DNA from: a virus
DNA: 23,878 nt
Virus record (IMG/VR): IMGVR_UViG_3300032278_000118
Location: 1-23,878 of that record
Reading direction: 5' to 3' (one strand)
In this document: positions 1 through 6,768 of the stretch, piece after piece
How the letters are laid out: each line of letters starts with the position of its first letter
Numbering within the stretch: the first letter of the stretch is position 1
The notes under the pieces: generated by a model
The model's database searches: none
The model's input: only the letters and a program-made list of their open reading frames with translations
What the model was told of the DNA's origin: nothing
Made by a program: the position numbers and the translations under genes

Positions 1-860
1 AATTGAATTAAAAATTCTTCCGTTAATATGGTGTCTTGGGTGCCACTCTTTTGACGATACTGTTCGTCAATCATCATAAGTCTTTCTTGTAATGGACCTT
101 GTACTTGCTCAACGGAGGCGCCTTGTGCAATAGCGTCTTTAGCTGCATCAACCGCTTGCATGGCCAATTCTTGATAAGCCCGCTTAATAGCAGATGTATC
201 CGTAGGCCCTTGGTCCTCCGTTACTGTTACTGTTTCTTCGACTGTTTCCGTTGGTCCTATGTCCGATAACGAAGGACTAACGCTCCCTGACATCATGTTC
301 AAGGCTTCATTAATGTCCTGATCGCCTCCTTCAAATAAATCCAAAGCAAGACCACCTGTTTGCATCTTAGGAGGTCCCATGGCTTGTGCCAGGGCTTCGT
401 GTAAGGTAATTAAACCGGTGGCAAATTGATTAATGACCTCATCAGAAAGAGTAACTCCTTTTGCTTGTATCATTTGTCTTAGGATCATGGCCCGTGCTTC
501 TACAGGGCTAATTCCCATTTTAGCGGCAAGTTCCGCTACTTGTTGTTCGATTGAAGGTTCTTCAGCTCCTTCAAATAATCCTCCGCCTTGCATACCTTCT
601 TGACCAAATAATACAATGTCCTCTGGTCCAGGCCGCCCTCTGGGCAGTGGTAGTAGTCCACTGATAGAGGGTCTATCTGTAGAATGGCTATGTAACTCAG
701 GATGAGTATGATAATTATTAGAAAGTTGAGGTAATACGTCGCCACCATCTTCATAACTCGGATAAGGCACGTTTCCGCCGCCCGTCATACTAATAGGAGA
801 TAAACCGGACACGATTCCGTGCTCACGGTCGGAGAACAATTGTCTAGTTTTCCAGTTCAT
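1..860 (-). CDS. Ejection/internal virion protein, N-terminal part (runs off left edge)
   Basis: An ATG at 860 directly follows the TAA of the previous gene. The frame is open to position 1, so about 286 residues are visible and the C-terminus lies outside the window. It starts MNWKTRQLFSDREHGIVSGL, has a His-rich HTHPELHSHS (51-60), and an Ala-rich helix with QQVAELAAKMGISPVEARAM (106-125) then GVTLSDEVINQFATGLITLH. A Thr/Glu/Val-rich stretch (ETVEETVTVTE) and another helix follow. The composition resembles the neighbouring internal virion proteins. A P22 gp16-like large ejection protein is possible but not shown. Confidence 0.8.
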   Translation of the reverse strand, partial: MNWKTRQLFSDREHGIVSGLSPISMTGGGNVPYPSYEDGGDVLPQLSNNYHTHPELHSHSTDRPSISGLLPLPRGRPGPEDIVLFGQEGMQGGGLFEGAEEPSIEQQVAELAAKMGISPVEARAMILRQMIQAKGVTLSDEVINQFATGLITLHEALAQAMGPPKMQTGGLALDLFEGGDQDINEALNMMSGSVSPSLSDIGPTETVEETVTVTEDQGPTDTSAIKRAYQELAMQAVDAAKDAIAQGASVEQVQGPLQERLMMIDEQYRQKSGTQDTILTEEFLIQ

Positions 861-1673
861 TTATTTAATTGCCCCCAATAATTTAAGCAGCCCCGCCAAA
901 GGATTTACTCCTGCCTCAGTGCCGTATTCTGTTCGTGCCATGGTCGGCGGCAACATGCCCAACATACCTTGCCATTGACCCATACGTTGCCATGGTTCCT
1001 GGGCCATACGCTGTGCTCCACCGTATTGAGCGCCATACATTTGTTGCTGTATGTCCCTTCCGGTGGTACCTAATCCTTCAAGCGTACTTATTTGATTCAG
1101 TAAGCCCCTTTGTCCGGTCATACCGAGATTTCCAAAACCCTGTCCCATAGCTCCTAGTCCTTGGCCCGCCGTCTGTGCGCCTTGCAGGGCTTGACCCCAG
1201 CCTTGGGCGCGTAACCCACCGATGCCTTCCGTCATGCCACGGCCAAAAGCTCTTTCTCTTTCTTCTTCCATGAGTCTGCCGCGGGATCCGCCAAAAGCTC
1301 CTTGGCTAATGGCTCTGGCCCTATCGCCTATGCCTCGTTGTTCATTGGCTTTTTGTAAATCCGTAATGGTCTGTTGCACTACATCCGTTTCATAGGGATT
1401 GTAAAAATCTTGTATTCCCGATGGCGCGTAGTAACCTGCTCCCTGCTGCATCATCTCGGCCCCTTGACTGAGATATGGCGTGAAACCACCTAGGCCGCCC
1501 GCTATTTTACGTGCCTGCATTTGATAAGGATCCAACGGAGCAATCTGCTCTACCGGAACCGGCATGGGCTGTTTAGCTAATGCGGCACCGGACTCCAAAA
1601 AGCCACGGCGCATGGCACCGGCATAAGGCTCTTCATATAAAGCGGTAGTTTTTGGATCTAAATAACTTGCCAT
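861..1673 (-). CDS. Internal virion/DNA-ejection-type protein, 270 aa
   Basis: The N-terminus reads MASYLDPKTTALYEEPYAGA. Residues 90-147 form helices with DVVQQTITDLQKANEQRGIG and the AFGGSR motif (126-131) recurrent in marine phage ejection-type proteins, followed by an Arg/Glu-rich helix. The Gly/Gln/Met-rich C-terminal half has many QG, GLG and GAQ repeats, and the end is hydrophobic (LAGLLKLLGAIK), as membrane-penetrating P22 gp7/gp20-like proteins may have. It overlaps its upstream neighbour by one base and is followed directly by the next ATG. The role in DNA ejection is inferred from pattern and place. Confidence 0.75.
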   Translation of the reverse strand: MASYLDPKTTALYEEPYAGAMRRGFLESGAALAKQPMPVPVEQIAPLDPYQMQARKIAGGLGGFTPYLSQGAEMMQQGAGYYAPSGIQDFYNPYETDVVQQTITDLQKANEQRGIGDRARAISQGAFGGSRGRLMEEERERAFGRGMTEGIGGLRAQGWGQALQGAQTAGQGLGAMGQGFGNLGMTGQRGLLNQISTLEGLGTTGRDIQQQMYGAQYGGAQRMAQEPWQRMGQWQGMLGMLPPTMARTEYGTEAGVNPLAGLLKLLGAIK

Positions 1674-2524
1674 TAGCCCATTCCCTCTGCTTGTTTCATC
1701 ATTCTATATAAGTTCTGTGCGCCTATGTTATCAGTGGCTTTTTTTGTTACCACGAATTCTCCGGGTTCCAATTTTGCCAGGGTAATGTCTCCGGGTCCTT
1801 CCTGACTAGCCAAACTGGCAATGCCGCCGTGCCGCATGGGCGGCGGGGGAGTTTCCGGTTGGGCTACATTGGCGTAGGCTACCCCCGGCATTAAAGCCGG
1901 TTGTAAATTTGTTACACGGTAATCGGGGATATTCTGTCCGGCACCACCATAGGCTTCCTGCCCAATAGGCACATAACCGCCACTTCCCTCTTTGTCCTTT
2001 TTCAATAAATAATTACCCAATAGGATTTTAACTAGATCATTGTCCAACATGTTTTTACCAAGGCCCATAATTCCTTTGCCATCTTTTCCACCAATAAGAG
2101 CCATAAGAGCATCCAAGACTCCACCATCAGATGTTGCCTCTCCTGGAGATGTTCCCTCTCCTGGAGTGCCATAGCCATAATCTGCTGTATAGCCTTCTGG
2201 GAGCTCATCACCATAGGTAGCTGTATAGCCTTCTGGAAGGTCATAATTAGGATCTATTCCCAGTATATACTCCATAAATTTATCAAAATCGGTAAAGGTT
2301 TCCCCTGTCGCAGAAGTCCCAGCAGCTGGAATGCCATAATCTGCTGTATAGCCTTCTGGGAGATCATTACCATAGGTAGCTGTATAGCCTTCTGGAAGGT
2401 CATCGCCATAGGTAGTTGTATAGTCCCCTGAAAGATCATCGTCGTCATCCCAAAGATTCTTTAATATACCTTTGTCATCCTCTCCGGGTACTAGCCATTC
2501 CCAAAAATCTTTAAGCCAATCCAT
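1673..2524 (-). CDS. Repeat-containing internal virion/ejection protein, 283 aa
   Basis: The acidic N-terminus (MDWLKDFWEWLVPGEDDKG) is followed by five copies of a 12-residue unit DLPEGYTATYGD (30-65 in three copies, the first degenerate, and 95-118 in two). A hydrophobic helix lies near 152-175. The C-terminus has RHGGIASLASQEGPGDITLA and LEPGEFVVTKKATDNIGAQN, a conserved-looking end in marine phage ejection-type proteins. It lies in the block after lysis genes, where P22-like phages often carry gp7/gp20/gp16-type injected proteins. An ejection role is inferred. Confidence 0.75.
   Translation of the reverse strand: MDWLKDFWEWLVPGEDDKGILKNLWDDDDDLSGDYTTTYGDDLPEGYTATYGNDLPEGYTADYGIPAAGTSATGETFTDFDKFMEYILGIDPNYDLPEGYTATYGDELPEGYTADYGYGTPGEGTSPGEATSDGGVLDALMALIGGKDGKGIMGLGKNMLDNDLVKILLGNYLLKKDKEGSGGYVPIGQEAYGGAGQNIPDYRVTNLQPALMPGVAYANVAQPETPPPPMRHGGIASLASQEGPGDITLAKLEPGEFVVTKKATDNIGAQNLYRMMKQAEGMG
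2171..2437 (-). repeat. 36-base repeats: five DLPEGYT units with a duplicated two-unit block
   Basis: Three units occupy 2330-2437 and two occupy 2171-2242. The two-unit DNA at 2171-2242 and 2330-2401 is nearly identical over about 72 bases (for example TGCTGTATAGCCTTCTGGGA in both), and about 87 bases of unique sequence separate the blocks. This suggests a recent segmental duplication on top of an older tandem array. Confidence 0.9.
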
Positions 2525-2526
2525 AA

Positions 2527-3012
2527 CTACTTCTCACTTTCCTTATTAGAGGCACCAAAATAAAAACTGGAGATGCCTGATACCAGTCCACCCAGATACC
2601 CCAATACTAAAGAAACTATGGTATCAGAATTTGAGTCCGGTGGCTGCATGGTCACTAAAAATATGTAACCGACAAAACCGAACAGAGCCGTAAGTCCAAA
2701 GATCCTCGGTGTCCAGTCCTTGGCAAAAGCTTTCCTGGCGTCCTGTACGTCTGCTGTTTCCAGCTTGAATAGGTCCACGTCCAACTCTTTCATGCGCGCT
2801 TCAAAGTCTCCCTCTACCTTTTTAAGCTCGGCTAATTGCTCAGGAGTGGCAGCTTCCATGGCCGCCTGCATCTTTTGCGGAGAGGCAGCCGGATCTATCT
2901 TTAGGACTTTGGAAATCATGTTAACCGCCATACCGCCCATGGGACCACCTAACGCAGTGCCGAGGGTTGGAGCGACCGTGCCTATTATGGTCTTTAATAT
3001 GCCTAGTTTCAT
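2527..3012 (-). CDS. Holin, 3TM (GTA-type) family, 161 aa
   Basis: The N-terminal hydrophobic hairpin-like segment (LKTIIGTVAPTLGTALGGPM), the helical middle with ATPEQLAELKKVEGDFEARM and two C-terminal membrane segments (about 102-121 RIFGLTALFGFVGYIFLVTM and 131-151) match the 3TM holin family also found in gene-transfer agents. It would permeabilise the inner membrane and let the cytosolic lysozyme reach the wall. It stands next to the lysozyme and the basic microprotein, forming a lysis cassette. The family call is good, though the function has not been tested in this phage. Confidence 0.85.
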   Translation of the reverse strand: MKLGILKTIIGTVAPTLGTALGGPMGGMAVNMISKVLKIDPAASPQKMQAAMEAATPEQLAELKKVEGDFEARMKELDVDLFKLETADVQDARKAFAKDWTPRIFGLTALFGFVGYIFLVTMQPPDSNSDTIVSLVLGYLGGLVSGISSFYFGASNKESEK

Positions 3013-3028
3013 GCCCTTTTCTTAGCCA

Positions 3029-3193
3029 TCAAGGCCTCCTCTGTGCTTGTTTATAACTGGATACTTTACCATTTTTACTGGCGTGTTGTCTTGCTTTAAT
3101 GGCTCTAAGGCGCCGTTCAGCCGCCTTTTTACTAGGGGAAATCCCCTTGGTATTGACGATTTTCCAGCCTCCTTCGACCTTATTTATTGGCAT
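3029..3193 (-). CDS. Basic microprotein within the lysis cassette, 54 aa
   Basis: The ATG at 3193 overlaps the lysozyme end by 14 bases. The protein reads MPINKVEGGWKIVNTKGISP, then SKKAAERRLRAIKARQHASK and NGKVSSYKQAQRRP, ending TGA at 3029. The C-terminal helix is strongly basic. I recall similar PINKV-GG-KI-N-KG-S proteins in marine phage lysis regions, with no known function. It fits exactly between lysozyme and holin genes. Confidence 0.72.
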   Translation of the reverse strand: MPINKVEGGWKIVNTKGISPSKKAAERRLRAIKARQHASKNGKVSSYKQAQRRP

Positions 3194-3626
3194 GTAACAT
3201 CCTGTCTCTTAATCTTTTTGCTCTATCTCCCACCTGGGTAGACCATTTACTGTCCATCATTTCTATTGCAGCTTCTTCAAACTTTTTAAGTTGTAGGGCG
3301 TGTAAAAATTTTTTAAACCCTTTTAAACGTGGATAGCCCAGGTTAAAGCACATATTCGCTAATATCCTTTGGCGGTTGTCATCCAGCCCCCGCCACCAGG
3401 GCTCGTAGGTGTCCAGCTCCTGGCACACAATCTTAATATCATTGTTTAAGCATTCCGTAATACGCTCATCGTGCACGACAGTTCCCACTTCCTTTCCGTG
3501 TTCTTCGTCTTTTTCGGTGATTAAATGACCGACACCAAGCGTGGGAAAGCCTAAATGGTCCAGGTATATTTCGTACTTATAGCCTTCGTCCATAATCAAT
3601 TCTTTCATTAGTTTATCGGCGTCCAT
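3180..3626 (-). CDS. Endolysin, T4-type lysozyme (GH24), 148 aa
   Basis: The ATG at 3626 is chosen because it overlaps the upstream stop (TGATG) and places the catalytic residues exactly as in T4 lysozyme. A longer frame opening at 3728 only shadows the upstream gene. With this start Glu14 (IMDEG), Asp23 (YLDHLG) and Thr29 (FPTLGVGH) have the T4 spacing Glu11/Asp20/Thr26. The C-terminal helices hold NMCFNLGYPRLKGFKKFLHA and the KWSTQVGDRAKRLRDRM segment. It cleaves the glycan strands of peptidoglycan. No signal peptide or SAR anchor is present, so it needs a holin to reach the wall. Confidence 0.92.
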   Translation of the reverse strand: MDADKLMKELIMDEGYKYEIYLDHLGFPTLGVGHLITEKDEEHGKEVGTVVHDERITECLNNDIKIVCQELDTYEPWWRGLDDNRQRILANMCFNLGYPRLKGFKKFLHALQLKKFEEAAIEMMDSKWSTQVGDRAKRLRDRMLHANK

Positions 3627-3949
3627 CAAAGAGCTATCTCGGTTGCACCGTTGACGCTGACCGTCAAAGAGCCGACGGAGCCAGTTGCTGCTAGACCGAC
3701 CTCTGTTCTTGTTGATATATCCTGCCATTTATTCCCCGTATAAACCTGTAAAACACTTTTGTTGGTATTCCATATTACATCCCCTGCATTAAATTGGTTT
3801 TGATTCAGTTCCGTATCGTTGTATTCTGGAGTAGCGGTCGTATCAAAACGATCCAGATTAATCTCCAAAATCCGTACCATACGGTTATAAACTCCGGCAT
3901 CGACTTCATTAATCGCTATTGGTAGGCGTGTTTCCAGCAATTTTCCCAT
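3626..3949 (-). CDS. Small tail-associated protein, 107 aa
   Basis: The start overlaps the gp10-like stop, and the stop overlaps the lysozyme start (TGATG). It begins MGKLLETRLPIAINEVDAGV and YNRMVRILEINLDRF. Residues 53-79 have FNAGDVIWNTNKSVLQVYTG then KWQDIS, a small beta-module with a Gly-Trp pattern resembling that in the 412-aa repeat protein. The place between hub and lysis genes suggests a tail needle or fibre-connecting part; this is only an inference. Confidence 0.72.
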   Translation of the reverse strand: MGKLLETRLPIAINEVDAGVYNRMVRILEINLDRFDTTATPEYNDTELNQNQFNAGDVIWNTNKSVLQVYTGNKWQDISTRTEVGLAATGSVGSLTVSVNGATEIAL

Positions 3950-5832
3950 TATCTTCTACCATCGGGTTTAATATCCAGACGTGTGTCTCCCAGCCTCCAG
4001 CCAACGCCCATGCGATAAGGTTCGGTATTATCATCATCGGACTCTACGCGTAGAGCCGCTTGCCTGGCGCGCAGGCGCGTGTTCAATTTCTGTGTGGTTC
4101 CGGTTACGGTTTGAGTGGTGTTGGTAGTTAACGTATCCCCCGGATAGTTTCTGGATTTCAGGATAAAGTTAATGGTTTGGTCTGTTCCACCGTCGCCGGT
4201 AAATTTTACGTCCGGGATAACATTCTTAACAAAAGAAATTAACTCACCGTCGTCCAAGTCAAAATCACTGGACTCAATAAACACGTTGTCCATGGGCGAA
4301 CCGTCCGCGTCATTGCCGGTTTCGTGTTGGTATAAATACTGCGTGGAGCTGACAGCGCCCGTGGCCCTGGGATAATCGACAATTCCCTCATCGATCCACG
4401 CATAACGGGCCAATTGTCCGATGGTCCAAACCTGTTCTGCATAGTTATAGACCACGTACCGGTCTATTTCCGTGCTGGAACCGGAGGGATAGAACCAACC
4501 GACCTCGTTAAATTGTTTGTTAACAAAGGCAAAACATTTAAAAGATTGACTCTCGTTCAAGTCACTAAATACATAATAATGCACACTGCACGGAACAATC
4601 TCTATATTACCGTTGTACTTATAAAATCCTTTATGGTCCATCCAGAATACCCCCATGGGAGTATTCACCACAGCTTTCGGCCCCATAAGCCCGACACCCT
4701 GGTTAATCAGATTAGTGCCAAAAGTATAAGGGGGACCAATAAACTGCATGGAGTACATGGAACTATTTGTCCATATCAATATTTCTTCCCTGGAGGAAAG
4801 TCCCCCGATAATGTTTGATCCGGAGGATATTCTAATGGAACCCGCCGTGTTGGTAGGCTTGGGCTCCCATTCAGCAGCACTTTCCTGGTCACTCCAACAA
4901 ATAAACATCGGGTCGAGGCTACCGGTTCGCGAGCCCCCTGATAGGGGATCCGCTCCCAGGCAAATAACGTGTCGATCTTTTTGTGAAACCAATACCTGTA
5001 AGGCCTTGGTCGGAGCTAGATTAGCTCCCGTCAAAGCGGTTAAAGCAACGGCCCTGGTGCTAGTACCGGCCGATTCATCCCAGTAATAGATCCCACCGGC
5101 CCTTGGGTTCATCACCAGATCCTCTCCAAAATTGTCATGGGACCATAAACGTAACTGGTTGGTGTCGCTCAAAGCAGTAGATTCCCCCCATCCGCCCGCT
5201 CCCCACAGGCCTCCTCCCCAACCGGTGCCGGAAACATAATCATCCAAGCCTACGTTAATTTGATAAGTGCCTACTGTACTGCCGCCGCCATTACCGCTGT
5301 CGCTACTATTAGCTGTTACGGTATCCCCATCGGTATCCTTGGCTTCAATGGTATAGCTATTGGTATTAACCACAGTGGCTATTTGGTACTCCTGATTAAG
5401 AACAGTAGCGGTGATAAGACCACCCAATGTAGCTGCGCCACTGAAGGTTACAAAATCATTTTTAACCGCACCATGAGAAGTGTCTGTTATCGTAACCGTT
5501 GCATCTCCGTTTGTTGCCGAAAAAGTAACATCTCCAGCTGAAGTGGTTGCGCGTATGGGGGTAATATCGTTAAACGTTCCCCCTAATTCGGCATAATACT
5601 TATATGTTGTGCCAAGGCCCAGGTAACGACTTCCGGAAAGATCTACCCAACCGTGTAAAGCACGGCTTGTTCCCAGATAATAATTAGAACTTTGTTTTGT
5701 CCATCCGCCAATTTTTTCCGGACGGCCCTTACGAAAACGTACTAAATTGGAGTTGTACCAACCCCCTTCATTACTGTAGTCCGTTCCTTCTCGGTTTATC
5801 CCCGGATTAAATTTGTATTTGGCGTAGGGCAT
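3949..5832 (-). CDS. Tail hub/DNA-stabilisation protein, P22 gp10-like, 627 aa
   Basis: The N-terminus (PGINREGTDYSNEGGWYNSN, then LVRFRKGRPEKIGGW) is characteristic of the P22 gp10-like family, which forms the hub beneath the adaptor ring and keeps packaged DNA in. Beta-propeller-like motifs follow (VLVSQKDRHVICLG, FICWSDQESAAEWEP, REEILIWTNSSMYSMQF, GVFWMDHKGFYKYNG). Residues about 96-190 are an inserted beta-domain (HGAVKNDFVTFSGAATLGG, then YTIEAKDTDGDTV). Next comes a Trp-Gly stretch TGWGGGLWGAGGWGES (203-218). The C-terminus is a beta-sandwich-like region ending RLGDTRLDIKPDGRR. The assignment is good; the insert is the unusual part. Confidence 0.85.
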   Translation of the reverse strand: MPYAKYKFNPGINREGTDYSNEGGWYNSNLVRFRKGRPEKIGGWTKQSSNYYLGTSRALHGWVDLSGSRYLGLGTTYKYYAELGGTFNDITPIRATTSAGDVTFSATNGDATVTITDTSHGAVKNDFVTFSGAATLGGLITATVLNQEYQIATVVNTNSYTIEAKDTDGDTVTANSSDSGNGGGSTVGTYQINVGLDDYVSGTGWGGGLWGAGGWGESTALSDTNQLRLWSHDNFGEDLVMNPRAGGIYYWDESAGTSTRAVALTALTGANLAPTKALQVLVSQKDRHVICLGADPLSGGSRTGSLDPMFICWSDQESAAEWEPKPTNTAGSIRISSGSNIIGGLSSREEILIWTNSSMYSMQFIGPPYTFGTNLINQGVGLMGPKAVVNTPMGVFWMDHKGFYKYNGNIEIVPCSVHYYVFSDLNESQSFKCFAFVNKQFNEVGWFYPSGSSTEIDRYVVYNYAEQVWTIGQLARYAWIDEGIVDYPRATGAVSSTQYLYQHETGNDADGSPMDNVFIESSDFDLDDGELISFVKNVIPDVKFTGDGGTDQTINFILKSRNYPGDTLTTNTTQTVTGTTQKLNTRLRARQAALRVESDDDNTEPYRMGVGWRLGDTRLDIKPDGRR

Positions 5833-5838
5833 TGCACG

Positions 5839-6027
5839 TTATTTTTTAAATCTTTCTTTGACCTTGCCTACATTTAAAGCACAAAGATCAATGAGCCATT
5901 GTATTTTGCCCAATGTTTTCTTTACCAAAGCATCGTCTTTTTTGCTTTTAGTAATAGGAGATATTGCGGAGATCAAAGATGCTATCGCAATTATCCATAC
6001 TATTATATTTAATATTGTCCAAATCAT
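5839..6027 (-). CDS. Small membrane protein, 62 aa
   Basis: An excellent AAGGAGG ribosome site lies just before the ATG. An N-terminal membrane segment (residues 2-22, IWTILNIIVWIIAIASLIS) is followed by a charged soluble part SPITKSKKDDALVKKTLGK and IDLCALNVGKVKERFKK. The combination of TM segment, KKDD stretch and final LNVGK-K resembles other small marine phage proteins of unknown function. A holin-like or lysis-accessory role is possible given the neighbouring XhlA-like gene. Confidence 0.72.
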   Translation of the reverse strand: MIWTILNIIVWIIAIASLISAISPITKSKKDDALVKKTLGKIQWLIDLCALNVGKVKERFKK

Positions 6028-6039
6028 AACTTCCTCCTT

Positions 6040-6216
6040 TTAAAAAAGTTGCTCTATTAAAATACTCCCCATGCCAATAAGCAAAGTAACTAAAGTAGCT
6101 ACGATAAACCATTCTACTCGTTTTACTCGGTTTAGTATTTCTAGCCAACGCTCCGCACAAACTGCTTCGTGCTTTGAGAGCTCACTAGCTACTTGATTCA
6201 CTGTCGTCTTTGCCAT
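6040..6216 (-). CDS. XhlA-like small membrane protein, 58 aa
   Basis: An ATG at 6216 lies inside the 78-aa gene. The frame reads MAKTTVNQVASELSKHEAVC, AERWLEILNRVKRVEWFIVA and TLVTLLIGMGSILIEQLF, ending at TAA 6040. An N-terminal amphipathic helix with the H-E-x-x-C-A-E-R-W pattern is followed by one membrane segment (about 36-51). This is the layout of haemolysin XhlA-like phage proteins, which act with holins in some phages. It is very likely a real gene, given the pattern and the filling of an otherwise empty 143-base gap. The role in lysis is inferred. Confidence 0.75.
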   Translation of the reverse strand: MAKTTVNQVASELSKHEAVCAERWLEILNRVKRVEWFIVATLVTLLIGMGSILIEQLF

Positions 6217-6421
6217 TTGCCTGTGGTTCTTTTTGCATCGCTCCTTCGTATGCGTTCTTTGCAGTAATACGAATATCCAAAGCGTACTGTACCTTTAATA
6301 ATTCCTGTTGCAGAGTATCTATTTCCTTGTTCAAGTTCTCCATATAAATAGCAGCTCTCGCCACTTGTGGATCAACGGCTGGAACCTCTACTACTTCTTC
6401 GGTTACTGTTTCTTTTGCCAT
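6185..6421 (-). CDS. Small coiled-coil protein, 78 aa
   Basis: An ATG follows AAGGAGC. The N-terminus is acidic (MAKETVTEEVVEVPAVDPQV). Residues 22-55 form a heptad-like helix (RAAIYMENLNKEIDTLQQEL, then LKVQYALDI). The C-terminus is polar and ends in Ser. It overlaps the next gene (XhlA-like) by about 32 bases in another frame. The function is unknown; the helix suggests oligomerisation. Confidence 0.7.
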   Translation of the reverse strand: MAKETVTEEVVEVPAVDPQVARAAIYMENLNKEIDTLQQELLKVQYALDIRITAKNAYEGAMQKEPQANGKDDSESSS

Positions 6422-6432
6422 TACTGCTCCTT

Positions 6433-6768
6433 TTAACTAGGGATAACGTAACTTGGATCAGGCACAGGCTTGTCAGGGGGATTGGTAATTACAGTGTCGT
6501 ACTGATTCGCAAATATAGAATCCCATTCTGCTGTAGGACATAAAGCAATTATCTCTGCCTTAGTCCAACTCGACTCAGCCTTGGGGGTAAAATTTACATT
6601 ACCATATCTATCTGTTGCAGGAATTACCTCATTAAAATCCGACTCATAATAAGTCGGTGGACTTGCACTTTTGCTCCCTTGATTGTACGTCATAGTCAAA
6701 TCCCACTTTTGTACTTTACTATCTTTATTAAAAGGAACAGCTTTTATAAGTGTCTTAGTTACTGCCAT
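6433..6768 (-). CDS. Small protein after the tail fibre, 111 aa
   Basis: The gene overlaps the fibre gene's end by 14 bases and has its own AAGGGG ribosome site. The protein begins MAVTKTLIKAVPFNKDSKVQ, has KWDLTMTYNQGSK and a C-terminal half with AESSWTKAEIIALCPTAEWD, and ends in a Pro-rich tail (PPDKPVPDPSYVIPS). The pattern recurs after fibre genes in marine phages as I recall it. A fibre-associated part or assembly helper is an inference from the position. Confidence 0.7.
   Translation of the reverse strand: MAVTKTLIKAVPFNKDSKVQKWDLTMTYNQGSKSASPPTYYESDFNEVIPATDRYGNVNFTPKAESSWTKAEIIALCPTAEWDSIFANQYDTVITNPPDKPVPDPSYVIPS

Noticed and set aside
536-754. 72-codon minus-strand frame with a hydrophobic start
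   Set aside because: It lies out of frame within the open partial gene that begins at 860; the hydrophobic start comes from AT-rich sequence.
2032-2448. Met/Gln/Ile-rich minus-strand frames across the DLPEGYT repeats
   Set aside because: These are shifted-frame readings of the 36-base repeats, with no ribosome site or domain.
3627-3728. Longer lysozyme start giving a 34-residue N-terminal extension
   Set aside because: The extension overlaps the 107-aa gene and has no signal-peptide character. The ATG at 3626 gives TGATG coupling and exact T4 lysozyme spacing.
4414-5086. Plus-strand frames of 112-134 codons opposite the gp10-like gene
   Set aside because: No ribosome site, no recognisable motifs, and they oppose a gene with clear family features.
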